Numbered from the stretch's first letter, positions 8,857-18,526 are shown. The stretch is DNA of 64,000 nt from Rhodopirellula islandica (GCF_001027925.1 NZ_LECT01000016.1:278718-342717); one strand, 5' to 3'. Made by a program: numbers and translations. Notes: generated from the letters alone by a model not told the origin.

Positions 8857-9864
8857 TCACTGAGCTTGAGCGACTTGTTCGGCAGCGATGTCCGCCGTCA
8901 CAATGGCTTTCGCGGTCACGGCATTTTCGCCTCGGGTGCGAATCACCATGGGAACACGTTGGTTCCCACGCGCCGTGTCGGCGGTCAGCGTCAAGTCGAC
9001 CATGTGGATCATTCGTTCGTCTTCGCTGGCCGAGAATTCCACCTTCCAACCTTCGCATTCGATCGACTCAATTGCGAAAGGCTTGCGGCCCCGAATCGCC
9101 AAGCGTTGGGAAATGCTATCGCCTTGCTTGATCGTTCCAACCGCGATGGATTGAGGAGCGATCGACAGGGCTGATTCGACGGTGCCGATCACTCGCAAAG
9201 GAACGTTCGGCATGCTGCGGTCATTGGTTTGAATGATCAGCTCGTCTTGGAAGTAGCCTTCCGGAGCGTCTTCACGCACTTCGACGGACAGTTCGTAGTT
9301 GGCTTTGCCTGCACCACGTTCGGTTTGCTTGAACGAAGGCACCAACCAAGGCGTGTTGGAGCGGACGTCGACCACCTGCCAATCACTTCGCCCCGCGTAG
9401 AACAACTTGGTCGACCCCGACTTGGGTTCGCCTTGATTGACGGTTCCCAGTTCGATGGCACCAGGGTGGAACACCATGTCGCTGCGGATGTAACCATCCA
9501 CTTTCAACTGAATTTCGCTGTAGAACGGTTTGTCGATGACGACCGTCAACGTCGCGCCACGTTTGCCGCGAAACGTTGGGGTGTTGAAACGAGCCAAGAT
9601 CGATCCGGACTCGCCGGGAGCGATCGTTGCGGTTTCGATGATCGCGGTGGTGCATCCACAGCTTTCTCGCACCGATCGGATATGCAGATCCGAGTTGAAC
9701 GTGTTGACCACCGGAAAGCGAAATTCCGTTTTGGAAGCGACCGCAACCGTTCCAAAATTGTGCGTCTTCACCGGGAACACCGTTTGGGTCCAATCCGCCC
9801 TCGCAGAGGAACCCAGGGCCGAACCCAAGAAGACAAACGCCACCATCCACACTCGACTGTTCAT
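8857..9864 (-). CDS. Secreted DUF1573-domain protein
   Basis: This 335-residue protein starts at the ATG preceded by AGGAGGGG on the minus strand, rather than 39 codons upstream. A signal peptide (MNSRVWMVAFVFLGSALGSS) is followed by HNFGTVAVASKTEFRFPV and ESCGCTTAIIE, the DUF1573 signature with paired cysteines. A second beta-sandwich repeat lies further on (LGTVNQGEPKSGS and VGTIKQGDSISQ). These Ig-like domains are common in secreted planctomycete proteins. No enzymatic function is evident. Confidence 0.8.
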   Translation of the reverse strand: MNSRVWMVAFVFLGSALGSSARADWTQTVFPVKTHNFGTVAVASKTEFRFPVVNTFNSDLHIRSVRESCGCTTAIIETATIAPGESGSILARFNTPTFRGKRGATLTVVIDKPFYSEIQLKVDGYIRSDMVFHPGAIELGTVNQGEPKSGSTKLFYAGRSDWQVVDVRSNTPWLVPSFKQTERGAGKANYELSVEVREDAPEGYFQDELIIQTNDRSMPNVPLRVIGTVESALSIAPQSIAVGTIKQGDSISQRLAIRGRKPFAIESIECEGWKVEFSASEDERMIHMVDLTLTADTARGNQRVPMVIRTRGENAVTAKAIVTADIAAEQVAQAQ

Positions 9865-10180
9865 TCGATCCCCTCCTGAGGGGAGCTGCGAGGAAACATG
9901 TTCACCTGAAATGCCCATCCATCGGCATTGGCTCGAGGTTGACCATTTGCTAGCAACAACGCGAAGGTCGGGTGCATCCACAATCGATCAACGATCTCGT
10001 GTGAATCGTACCGAGATGCCTCAGATGGACAAGCTCGATTGGGGGGAGAATTTGTGGAAACCAATGAAAATCAGCGAATCTGTGAAGAATGAGTGGATCA
10101 AATTGACGTTGTTGCCGAGGGGGCGATTTTCGTAGCGTCTGGCCGGTCGATTGTCCCCCGTCTCCGATGCCAGGTTCCTC
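9865..10180. other. Divergent intergenic region, no gene seen
   Basis: About 316 bp lie between the divergent starts of the DUF1573 gene and the large lipoprotein-like gene. Promoters for both must lie here. A TTGACG at 10103-10108 is a possible -35 on plus, but no convincing -10 lies 16-18 bp further on. Nothing else is recognised. Confidence 0.4.
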
Positions 10181-12046
10181 ATGTCTGCGCCACGTCTCCT
10201 CCTCCTGCCCCTGTTCACGGAATGGTCGGTTCGATCATCCTCGCTGACACGCTCGGGATTGGCCATCGCTCTGCTGGCCACCGGATTCACCAGCTCGGGC
10301 TGCCATCGCTCGCGGTTGTTCTCACCGCTCAACGGCCGATCCGGTCTGGAACAACACGCCAATCAGGGACCTTCGGACATCTTCATTTCGGGGGAGGATG
10401 CCGCCCCAGAGACGCTGCTTGAAGAAGTCCCGCAGCGTTTGGCGACGGCGAAAACACCGATCACTCGAAAGAATTCGAATTCGACGACCGCGGCAACCCC
10501 GCCCACCAAGACTCCGGCTCCCGCTCAAACCACCACCTCCTCCGGCCCCGAATCTGACGATTTGTCGTCACGTGATTCGGCGGCAACCACACGCCAAGTC
10601 AGCTACGTCAGCGACTCGCCGTCCCGCCCGGATGAAAACGGCACTCCCAAACCCACCTCGGCACCGGACACTTACGCGGGCGTCGACGTCAGCATGGTCA
10701 TGAACGCGCTCAAGGATCATCCGCCTGAGGTGCAGCGAGAGGCGATTCGCCGCTTGGTCGCAATGTCCTACAAGAAAGCCCAACCCACCCAGCAACCGGC
10801 CGGGATCGACAACCTGTTGGCGGCCTCGCTGGACTCGTTGCCCGATCTGCCGGATGAAGTGGTGGATCGCGGCCTGACGCCACAACGCATCGCGGCAAAG
10901 GATTTCCCCCCCTCCCCATCGAAGGAGTCCTCCACAAGCCCCGTCGCCAATGTCGCTCAGACCATCCCGCCACTTTCTGAATTCAATCTGACCGACCAGG
11001 TGCTCGAAGACGTTTTCGAAGGAGACTCCCTGAGCGACCAAGGCAAGGTCGCCACCACCAACGCCGCTGCGACCGGTGGTGGTGAGAACCTTCCATTGCC
11101 GGCTGGCTCGCCCCAAACAGAAACAGATGCCACGGCCGTTTGGAACTTCTCGGACAAGGTCGCGGATGACACCGGCGCGGCTCATTCGTTGTCGGATCAA
11201 ACGGACGCCATCGCCAACCAAGATGGCACACCACCCAAAGTTCAACAGGTCTCGGCCACGCAATCGTCAGGCTCTCAATCGCCTGTCATCCAACCAGCGG
11301 CCAGCGTCGCTCAAGCAGTCAACGTGGAATCGCTCAGTGACTCGGAACTGTATGACGCCTTGCTCAAACGACTCGAGCAAACCGAACCCAATGAATCCGA
11401 CGCTCAGAAGCAACGTCGCCAGATTATTAAACGTCACTTGATGGTTCTCTCGGGAGACCCCGATCGTGCGGTCGACAAACTGGAGGGATTGAGCACGGAA
11501 GAACAGGAGTACCTGCGTCACCAATTGCTCGGTCTGTGGACCATCATCGATCCCAACGGGCACCCGGTGCCGTCGCGACGTTTCAGCACCGCGCTGCCGC
11601 AAATTCGCCAAGCCACCGAGTTCCTTGCCGCGGCATCGGATTCGCTGGATATCCGGGCCTTGGAATTCTGTACCGAGATCGAAGCCTACGGGCAAATCAA
11701 GCCGTTCCCGAAACGTCAGTTTGATCCCGGTCAACAAGTCATCTTGTATTGCGAGATTGAAAACTTCGTGGCCAAGTCAATCAGCGAGGGTGGCAACCAA
11801 GGCTTCGAAACCATGTTGCAAGGTAGCTATGACCTGCTGGATGAATCAGGGCGTCGCGTTGCCAGCCAATCGCTGCCTGTCGACAAACAATTGTCGACGA
11901 ACAAATTGCGTGACTATTTCATCGCCTACCAAATGTACTTGCCCGACTCGCTCGAACCGGGACGCTACCAGCTGCGTTTGACGATGGAAGACGTCCACGG
12001 AAAGAAGTACGGTCAAAACGAAGTCACCTTCGAGATCAAACGCTAG
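10181..12046 (+). CDS. Large envelope protein of unknown function, possible lipoprotein
   Basis: This 621-residue protein starts at an ATG ten codons into the open frame. The N-terminus has a hydrophobic segment (IALLATGF) followed by SSGC, a poor lipobox. Residues ~60-190 are Ser/Thr/Pro-rich. A short conserved-looking helical segment (VSMVMNALKDHPPEVQREAI) follows, then another low-complexity stretch. The last ~220 residues are ordered and end in a beta-rich part (FDPGQQVILYCEIENF ... PGRYQLRLTMEDVHGK) resembling an Ig-like sandwich. I do not recognise the family. Confidence 0.65.
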   Translation: MSAPRLLLLPLFTEWSVRSSSLTRSGLAIALLATGFTSSGCHRSRLFSPLNGRSGLEQHANQGPSDIFISGEDAAPETLLEEVPQRLATAKTPITRKNSNSTTAATPPTKTPAPAQTTTSSGPESDDLSSRDSAATTRQVSYVSDSPSRPDENGTPKPTSAPDTYAGVDVSMVMNALKDHPPEVQREAIRRLVAMSYKKAQPTQQPAGIDNLLAASLDSLPDLPDEVVDRGLTPQRIAAKDFPPSPSKESSTSPVANVAQTIPPLSEFNLTDQVLEDVFEGDSLSDQGKVATTNAAATGGGENLPLPAGSPQTETDATAVWNFSDKVADDTGAAHSLSDQTDAIANQDGTPPKVQQVSATQSSGSQSPVIQPAASVAQAVNVESLSDSELYDALLKRLEQTEPNESDAQKQRRQIIKRHLMVLSGDPDRAVDKLEGLSTEEQEYLRHQLLGLWTIIDPNGHPVPSRRFSTALPQIRQATEFLAAASDSLDIRALEFCTEIEAYGQIKPFPKRQFDPGQQVILYCEIENFVAKSISEGGNQGFETMLQGSYDLLDESGRRVASQSLPVDKQLSTNKLRDYFIAYQMYLPDSLEPGRYQLRLTMEDVHGKKYGQNEVTFEIKR

Positions 12047-12386
12047 CTCGACTTCGACGCCACGCCGTCCAAGATCCCGCTGCCAGCATGCAGGCTTGGG
12101 CCAAAAAAGCGGGCGCAATCACGAGGAAAACCAAAGTCGTGGCGACCACACGGCCTTCGTAGATTCTCAACGTGGTTGCGTTGGAGAATAAATGGGTGGC
12201 TTGGATGCCGGCCCAAACCAGTGAAACGAAGCTCACGAACGCGAGCCACAAAAAATGCTTGCTCCCACGGATCATCAACGATCCGGCAGGAGCACCGAGC
12301 AGGTGGAACGGGATCACGACCACCCCGACAAAGAACAGAAACTCCGGCAACGTTTCAACAAGCTCTGGTACATCGGAATAACGCTG
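12036..12386 (-). pseudogene. Downstream membrane-domain remnant of the broken kinase
   Basis: This stretch is in exactly the same frame as the kinase remnant and is separated from it only by the TGA at 12387-12389. It encodes QRYSDVPELVETLPEFLFF and then three or four hydrophobic segments ending WTAWRRSRASV. Read through the TGA, it forms the C-terminal membrane domain of the kinase. It could be expressed separately from the TTG at 12350 (104 residues), but no Shine-Dalgarno is visible there. Its 3' end overlaps the convergent gene by 11 bp. Confidence 0.65.
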
Positions 12387-13195
12387 TCAAACCAACAGCC
12401 CGCCGCTCGCGGCCCAGGCCCAGGTGAAGAGATTGATCCCGATGATGGCCCAACCAAAGGTCTTCTCGAGCGACCCGTGGTAGAGTTCGTACCCGAAACG
12501 CTCCGCGATACTGGGAGCTCTGGCTTCAACCGGCTGATCGCTCAGGAATCTCTGCAGGTCGGCCTCCAGTGCCCCAGCCGATTCGTAGCGTAGGTCTGGA
12601 TCGCGTCTCAGGCACTTCAAACAGATCGCTTGCATCGCATCGGAAAGATCAGGCCGATGTTTCTTCGGCCCATCGATCGGCGAATGGTGCAGCATCAACA
12701 CGGCCTCGGCAAAATTGTCCGGCGTCAAAGGAGTCGTTCCGGTGAGCATCTGATACAGCATCACGCCGAGCGAATAGAGATCGCTCTTCGGTGTGATCTG
12801 ACGATTGCCAAACATCGCTTGTTCGGGCGCAATGTAACGCGGTGTCCCCGCGATCCTGGTCGTTGTCGCGACGGTCGAATCCGTGTTCGCACAAAGACCA
12901 AAGTCCAACACCACGGGCCTCTGCGTTTCGCCATCCGACGACTGCTGCATCAGAATGTTCTGCGGCTTCAAATCGCGGTGAATGATTCCGGCTTCATGAC
13001 CGTACTGAACCGCGTTGGCCATCTGAATCATCCACTTCGCGGCCTCCTTCTCGGACATCGGCGACGACTGATTTGCCAACCAATCGCACCCAACAAAGAC
13101 GACGACTGCCCTGCCGATCGCGTCGCTTCCGAATCGGAGTCCGCGGCGTCTCGCGTGGTCGAATTTTCTTGTGTTCGTTCGGTGCTGTTTTCCAT
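12387..13195 (-). pseudogene. Ser/Thr protein kinase remnant lacking the N-lobe
   Basis: The C-lobe is well preserved: SEKEAAKWMIQMANAVQYGH, HRDLKPQN catalytic loop, DFG (VVLDFGL), APEQ, and SDLYSLGVML. The glycine loop and the ATP-binding lysine are absent. Upstream of the C-lobe only ~50 codons remain, and the plausible original N-terminus (MENSTERTQENSTTRDA, ATG at 13195) is in another frame. An internal deletion/frameshift of the N-lobe is therefore likely. The frame ends at a TGA (12387-12389), beyond which the same frame continues as a membrane domain. A palindromic element begins 60 bp upstream. It cannot be an active kinase as it stands. Confidence 0.75.
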
Positions 13196-13255
13196 GCCGT
13201 TTATCCAGTGCCATCCCATATGGCGAGGATCTCGGTGTCTGGTGAAGACCGCCCG

Positions 13256-13384
13256 CTAAGCAGGTCGGCAGGAGTGATCAAGCACAACCATGTGAGCCGT
13301 TTGGGCGTTCGCCCCGGTTGTGCGTGAAAACCGTGGCTAACGCCAGCGGCTCACATACCCGATGACACCTGCGCACCTGCTTAG
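13256..13384. mobile_element. 129-bp MITE-like palindromic element
   Basis: The outer ends CTAAGCAGGT (13256-13265) and ACCTGCTTAG (13375-13384) are perfect inverted repeats. The inner arms 13290-13313 and 13335-13356 also pair (ATGTGAGCCG ... CGGCTCACAT). The whole folds as one long imperfect hairpin without coding capacity. A half copy lies at 15449-15514 with identical internal spacing. Confidence 0.75.
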
Positions 13385-13452
13385 TGAACAAAAGTAGACA
13401 GCACCAATCGAAGAATCGAGCCCCACCTCATTCGAGGTCGTGAAGTTTTACT

Positions 13453-13562
13453 TCACTCTCCCTTTGGGAGGGTCGGACCGCTTCGGGCCGGGAAGGGGTA
13501 CGCGCAGGATCCAATGCTGAGCCCTCCCCTCGCTTCGCTCGACCCTCCCAAGGGGAGGGTGA
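13453..13562. mobile_element. 110-bp inverted-repeat element
   Basis: Terminal inverted repeats of 23 bp (13453-13475 and 13540-13562, CCCTCCC/GGGAGGG-rich, two mismatches) flank a GC-rich core. There is no coding potential. The form is that of a small non-autonomous element or a folded interspersed repeat. Confidence 0.65.
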
Positions 13563-13831
13563 TGAGAAACGCTTTGCAAAACAACAACTTGAAAACTGCA
13601 CGACCTCCTGCGCGGGCGGGGTTCGCAAGACGTCACGAACAGAGCACTTCGAAACTGCACAACCTCATTCATGTGCAAGAAGCAACGCCGATACCTGCCT
13701 CGTTTCAATCAATTGATTCCCAAGAGATTCATCGAACTCGTACCGAACTCACCACAGCACCTTCACATTGAGCACCTATAAATCACGCCTCATTCAAAAC
13801 TGACCTGCCATCCTATTTGCGAACGCCTTCC

Positions 13832-14287
13832 ATGAAACCCTTCGCTGCCTTGCTGATCCTAACAGCGTCCCTGCTTGCCACCGGTTGCGATTCTGAACCC
13901 GCTCTTCACCCGATCAGCGGCCATGTCACGCTTGGCGGGAAACCCTACGAGCGGTTGATCGTGTATGTCCGGCCCGTCGACGAAAGCGTCACACAATACA
14001 ACCTCGGTGTCGGTGAAACCGACGCCACTGGAAAGCTGTTCCTTCGCTCGACCGCCGGCGAAGGTCTCGCAACCGGAATGTATCGCGTCAGCTTCTCTTG
14101 CATCGTCAGTGGCAAAGGTCAAACGGTTGGCTCCAGCGATGAAAAGATGGACGACGACCGGCGTCTGGTCACCAAAGACCTTGTTCCTCCTGCCTACGGC
14201 GATGGAGGTGAATCGACCCTCGAATTCGAGGTGGTTTCCGGCACCGACAACCGCATTGAATTCGACATCCCATCCAAACAGTCTTGA
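13832..14287 (+). CDS. Small lipoprotein with carboxypeptidase-regulatory-like fold
   Basis: This 151-residue protein starts at the ATG giving MKPFAALLILTASLLATGC, a clean lipoprotein signal with lipobox LATGC. The rest is a beta-sandwich pattern (HPISGHVTLGGKPYERL ... ETDATGKLFLRS ... GMYRVSFSC) resembling the transthyretin/carboxypeptidase-regulatory-like domains often encoded next to DUF1559 genes. The next gene is a DUF1559 gene 48 bp downstream, so they are probably co-transcribed. Function is unknown. Confidence 0.75.
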   Translation: MKPFAALLILTASLLATGCDSEPALHPISGHVTLGGKPYERLIVYVRPVDESVTQYNLGVGETDATGKLFLRSTAGEGLATGMYRVSFSCIVSGKGQTVGSSDEKMDDDRRLVTKDLVPPAYGDGGESTLEFEVVSGTDNRIEFDIPSKQS

Positions 14288-14335
14288 ATCATCCTTTTTT
14301 GTTCCCACCTGACTTTTTCTCGCGAGACCTTTCAG

Positions 14336-15430
14336 ATGAAACGACGCAACCTTCGCCACCGATCCGGCTTCACCCTTGTCGAATTGTTGGTGGTCATTGC
14401 CATCATCGGCATTCTTGTCGGATTGCTCCTCCCTGCCGTCCAATCCGCACGCGAAGCCGCACGACGAATGCAGTGCAGCAACAATCTCAAACAACTTGGC
14501 TTGGCGACGCATAACTTTGCTTCCGCTTACGACGAAGATCTGCCAATGCTTGGTGAAGCTCAGGAAGGTGGCCATTGGAGTGCATTCATCATGCCCTACT
14601 GTGAACAGACCAGCCTCTTTGAAGCACTCACGTTTGGTTCCACCAACTGGGCAGCGGGCACCGCACTCAGTGGCGCCGACATTTCATCGGCCAACCCACG
14701 AGATCGCCAAGTGGCCGCTTGCGAAATGCAGATCAGCGTCATGCGATGCCCTTCCTCAGTCGCCCCTTCAGCCATCTTTGACGCCTCGGTCTATTCGCCT
14801 CCATGGTTTGTCGCCGCCCGTGCACCCGCCAACTACCTCGCCGTCGTCACCGGCATTCAGCCAAATGACTGGAAGCCTTCCTGGGGATGGGGCCGCGCCA
14901 ACCAACCGACTTGGGGCGACAGCCAAACGACAAAGCACCACTCCGAGTTGGACGGCATGATTCAAACTCGTTCTCCCGAGCGAGCTCGTATCGCACAAGG
15001 CGGAATGGGAGGCGGCACCAAATTTCGAGACGTGATCGACGGACTCTCCAACACCCTGATGTTTGGCGAAGCCATCCCCGACCCCGAGTTGGCCTCGATC
15101 GCATCGACTGCCGAAGAAGCCAACTCTGGCCGAAAAGATCACTGGGCGATTGGCGGCGACGACTTCGACAACTGGGAAGGTACCGACTGGTCCGAAATGG
15201 GCGGGTCGACCGCTGTCCCAATCAACTATGCCAAACCAATTGACATCCCCACGGCGGATGACTCACCTGAATGGGGCGCGTACGAAGTCAGTTTCGGCAG
15301 CCAGCACACCGGTGGTGCTCAGTTCTGTGTGGGCGACGGATCGGTTCGGTTCATCACGGAATCGATCGACATGACGATCTTTTCCGCCTTGGGGACCCGA
15401 GATGGTGGGGAAGTGGTGGAACAGCCATAA
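14336..15430 (+). CDS. DUF1559 prepilin-like secreted protein
   Basis: This 364-residue protein has a type IV prepilin N-terminus: RHRSG-FTLVELLVVIAIIGILVG, with the methylated Phe after the Gly cleavage site. The DUF1559 hallmark NNLKQLGLATHNF follows. The C-terminal H-X9-DG motif (H TGGAQFCVG DG) is intact. This family is hugely expanded in planctomycetes and probably forms pseudopilin-like surface or periplasmic structures. It pairs with the lipoprotein just upstream. Confidence 0.95.
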   Translation: MKRRNLRHRSGFTLVELLVVIAIIGILVGLLLPAVQSAREAARRMQCSNNLKQLGLATHNFASAYDEDLPMLGEAQEGGHWSAFIMPYCEQTSLFEALTFGSTNWAAGTALSGADISSANPRDRQVAACEMQISVMRCPSSVAPSAIFDASVYSPPWFVAARAPANYLAVVTGIQPNDWKPSWGWGRANQPTWGDSQTTKHHSELDGMIQTRSPERARIAQGGMGGGTKFRDVIDGLSNTLMFGEAIPDPELASIASTAEEANSGRKDHWAIGGDDFDNWEGTDWSEMGGSTAVPINYAKPIDIPTADDSPEWGAYEVSFGSQHTGGAQFCVGDGSVRFITESIDMTIFSALGTRDGGEVVEQP

Positions 15431-15448
15431 CCCAATCACTTCCTTGAG

Positions 15449-15514
15449 AAGCAGGTCGGCGGGAATGATCGGGCATGGCGATGTGAGCCGTTTGGGCGTT
15501 AGCCCCGGTTGTAC
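15449..15514. repeat. Half copy of the 129-bp palindromic element
   Basis: AAGCAGGTCGGC and ATGTGAGCCGTTTGGGCGTT are separated by exactly the same distance as in the element at 13256. The right arm is missing. It lies in the spacer between the DUF1559 gene and the phosphoesterase gene. Confidence 0.7.
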
Positions 15515-15614
15515 GTAGGAGCAACATCGCTCGCCAACACGTTCCAAATGCCGAAAGACTCCCGCCGGTCTGCTGAATACTTCCTTGAATCGTTTTTCTT
15601 CTTTGAGTTTCCCA

Positions 15615-17537
15615 ATGCGTTCGACACAATCATGGTTCCTCCGTCCCGGCATCTGCCTGCTTCTTCTTGTCTGTTCATGGTCGACAGCCGTCGGGCACGA
15701 TGGACCTGACCCGCGGGCGCATTGGGTTTTTGGAACACCGTTCTTCCAAGATGGAAATCTGAAAAGCCAACTCGGTCCCAGTCTCGCTGGGCACGGATCC
15801 CCCGCATTGGACGACTCCGATGGACTCAACGCGATTCGCCTCGAGGGGACCCGTTCGTTTTTTGTTGCTGAACAACCTTGGCCTGAATTGCAGAAGAAGC
15901 TTCCTGAGGAAGCGATCACGATTGCGGCTTGGGTTTCGCTCGATGAGCTGACTCAATACGGCGGCATTGTCTCGGCCCTGCAGGACAATGGCGACTCGGA
16001 ACAAGGATGGGTTCTGGGGTACAACAACCAAACGTTCTCGTTCGGACTCTCCAGTCAGGAAGCAGACGATGGGAATGGGAAGATGACCTACCTGGAAGGA
16101 ACCACCGAAGTGACACTCGGAAAGTGGTACCACGTCGCGGGTGTCTACGATGGCGAAACCATGCAACTCTGGGTCAACGGAAAACTGGATGCGGAAACAG
16201 GCGATCAAGGTGGTCCGATCTTGTATCCGAAAAAAGCCGACCTGGCGGTGGGTGCCTACCTCGATCGAAACGAGACCATTCCCATGAGCGGTCGTCTGGC
16301 GAAGGTCGCTGTCTACGACCTGGCCGCAAAACCGGCTTGGATCGCTCATGACTTCGAACACCAAGAGGCATGGGCAGAGCTTCCGCCCACCGCGAAAAAG
16401 AAGGCCCCCTTGGACTTCATGGTCGCCCCGTTTTTGCAGTACGCCACCACCGACAGCATCCGCGTGGTTTGTGAAACCAATGCGGAGTGCGAAGTCTCCG
16501 TGCGTTTCGGAGAAACCGCCGACTTCGACCGCGAAAGCACTGTCGCCTCCGACGACAAAAGAATTCATTCGGCACTGCTGGATGGACTGACTCCTGAGAC
16601 CGGACACTACTATCAAGTCACCGCAACCGATCTGGAAACCCAAGCTTCCGTGCAAAGCGAAGTGCTCTCGTTCCAGACCGCTTCCCTGCCGGAAACCCCG
16701 TACGCATTTGCAGTCATCTCGGACACGCAGGGCAATCCAGCCGTCAGCGGAAAAGTCGGCGAATTGGCCTGGGGCCTGCGTCCAAATTTCTTGGTCGTCC
16801 CCGGTGACCTTGTCAGCACCGGCACGATCAAGAACGAATGGGTTTATCAGTTCTTCTCAAGCATGAATCCACTGATCTCTCGAGTCCCGTTCTATCCGGT
16901 CCTGGGGAACCACGAGCGAAATGCAGATCACTACTATCGGTACATGGACCTGCCCGCACCTGAATACTACTACTCGTTTCGATACGGGAACGCGGCGTTC
17001 TTCATGCTCGATTCCAACAAGGAAATGGGCCCCGACAGCGAACAGTACCAGTGGCTCGAAAAGCAACTCGCGGCCTTGGAAACTGAAAAAGCAGACGGCA
17101 AAGTCGTGTGGACCTTTGTCAGCTTTCACCATCCCGCGTATTCATCGGATGAAAATGATTACGGAGACCTCTGGAAAGGCAAAAGCAAATGGGGTGATTT
17201 GAGAATCCGCCCGATGACCAAATTGTTCGACCGCTTCGCTGTGGACATTGTCTGGAATGGACACATCCACTCCTACGAACGCACCTGGAAAATGCACAAC
17301 GAAAAACCACAGAACGACCGAGGCACGATCTACATGATCACGGGCGGCGGCGGTGGCGGACTGGAACAAGCCGGTCCCATCCGACCTCCGTTTCAACAAA
17401 CGGTTCGTCGCGGACACCACTTTGTCTACGTCGCGGTCAATGGCAAAGAACTGCAACTCAAATCGTACGACTTGGAGGGGCAACTCTTCGACACCGTTTC
17501 GGTGACGAAGCAAACCGGCGTGCCCAAGCAAGAGTGA
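15615..17537 (+). CDS. Secreted LamG-like plus purple-acid-phosphatase-like metallophosphoesterase
   Basis: This 640-residue protein starts at the ATG giving MRSTQSWFLRPGICLLLLV, a signal peptide. Residues ~20-260 form a LamG/concanavalin-like domain (ITIAAWVSL, GKWYHVAGVYDGETMQLWVNG). A fibronectin-like N-domain of purple acid phosphatases follows (~275-365). The catalytic metallophosphoesterase has VISDTQG, PGDLVS, GNHERN, SFHHPAY and GHIHSYER, so all metal-binding motifs are present. It probably removes phosphate from an extracytoplasmic polymer or nucleotide. It stands alone. Confidence 0.85.
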   Translation: MRSTQSWFLRPGICLLLLVCSWSTAVGHDGPDPRAHWVFGTPFFQDGNLKSQLGPSLAGHGSPALDDSDGLNAIRLEGTRSFFVAEQPWPELQKKLPEEAITIAAWVSLDELTQYGGIVSALQDNGDSEQGWVLGYNNQTFSFGLSSQEADDGNGKMTYLEGTTEVTLGKWYHVAGVYDGETMQLWVNGKLDAETGDQGGPILYPKKADLAVGAYLDRNETIPMSGRLAKVAVYDLAAKPAWIAHDFEHQEAWAELPPTAKKKAPLDFMVAPFLQYATTDSIRVVCETNAECEVSVRFGETADFDRESTVASDDKRIHSALLDGLTPETGHYYQVTATDLETQASVQSEVLSFQTASLPETPYAFAVISDTQGNPAVSGKVGELAWGLRPNFLVVPGDLVSTGTIKNEWVYQFFSSMNPLISRVPFYPVLGNHERNADHYYRYMDLPAPEYYYSFRYGNAAFFMLDSNKEMGPDSEQYQWLEKQLAALETEKADGKVVWTFVSFHHPAYSSDENDYGDLWKGKSKWGDLRIRPMTKLFDRFAVDIVWNGHIHSYERTWKMHNEKPQNDRGTIYMITGGGGGGLEQAGPIRPPFQQTVRRGHHFVYVAVNGKELQLKSYDLEGQLFDTVSVTKQTGVPKQE

Positions 17538-17606
17538 GCCTGGAGGTCGCGACGGCAACCTGGCTTCAACTATCGCATTGGAGGAGCAGGCGGTATCGTT
17601 TCCGCC

Positions 17607-18491
17607 ATGCACCTTCTACTTCCTTTGTTGGCCAGCGTTCTTTTTGTTTGCGGGCTGATCTTTGTTAAACGAGTCAGCCGATCCGTCGTACGCCCTGAGG
17701 GGGTTGGACAAGTCACGCTGTTGTTCTGCGTGAACATGGGCTCCTCTGCTTTGATGTCGCTGTTGTGGTTCTTTGACGGGCCCGACACCTATTGGTTGAA
17801 TCTTTGGCAACCCGCGATCGTCGCGTTGTTGTTCATCTTGGGGTTGTTGCTGACATTCACGGCGGTGGAAGTCGGCGACGTCTCCATCGCGGCCCCGGTG
17901 TTTGGCGTGAAGGTCGTTTTTGTAACTTGCCTGCTCGCATTCTCGTCGGACACGGGAGTCCCCAACGCAATCTGGGGAGCCGCTTTCTTGGCGGCAACCG
18001 GCATTGCGTTGATTCAGTGGACTGGCCAGCATCATCCCCGGCGAATTGGACTGACCATCGCATTGGCGCTCGGTGCCGCGAGTTGCTATGCGACGTTTGA
18101 CTTGTTGGTCCAACGTTGGTCACCGGCCTGGGGATCCACTCGGTTGTTGCCCGCGGTCTTTCTCATCGTCGCGGTGCTGTCGCTGCTCGCGCTGCCTTGG
18201 GTACGCTGGCGGCCCGTGGTGTCAGACAACAACTGGAAACTGCTCGTTCCCGCGATCATCTTGCTGGCCTGCCAAGCGTTCTGCATCACGATCGCAGTCT
18301 CGGTGTTTGGCGACGCGGCACGACTGAACGTGGTCTACTCGCTTCGCGGTTTGTGGGGCGTGTTGTTGGCTTACGCCGCCGCCAGAATTTGGGGCGGCGC
18401 AGAAGCCGACCTCAGCGGCAAACTGCTGCTGATGCGACTGTCGGGTGCGGTTCTGTTGACGTTCGCCGTTGCCTTGGCCGTGTTGTCGTGA
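17607..18491 (+). CDS. DMT superfamily (EamA-like) permease
   Basis: This 294-residue protein has about ten hydrophobic segments and two repeated five-helix halves (first half begins LLLPLLASVLFVCGLIFVKR, second RIGLTIALALGAASCYATFD). This is the drug/metabolite transporter layout. The substrate cannot be told. It lies convergently with the esterase gene with a 35-bp gap and no obvious terminator. Confidence 0.8.
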   Translation: MHLLLPLLASVLFVCGLIFVKRVSRSVVRPEGVGQVTLLFCVNMGSSALMSLLWFFDGPDTYWLNLWQPAIVALLFILGLLLTFTAVEVGDVSIAAPVFGVKVVFVTCLLAFSSDTGVPNAIWGAAFLAATGIALIQWTGQHHPRRIGLTIALALGAASCYATFDLLVQRWSPAWGSTRLLPAVFLIVAVLSLLALPWVRWRPVVSDNNWKLLVPAIILLACQAFCITIAVSVFGDAARLNVVYSLRGLWGVLLAYAAARIWGGAEADLSGKLLLMRLSGAVLLTFAVALAVLS

Positions 18492-18526
18492 CTCGGAATC
18501 GATACCAGAGCGATCCGAAACGATGA

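Larger units (their letters stand above)
13196..13831. other. Gene-free region with two palindromic elements
   Basis: No gene is supported between the kinase remnant and the lipoprotein gene. The region contains the 129-bp palindromic element (13256-13384) and the 110-bp inverted-repeat element (13453-13562). The remainder shows no structure I recognise. Confidence 0.6.
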
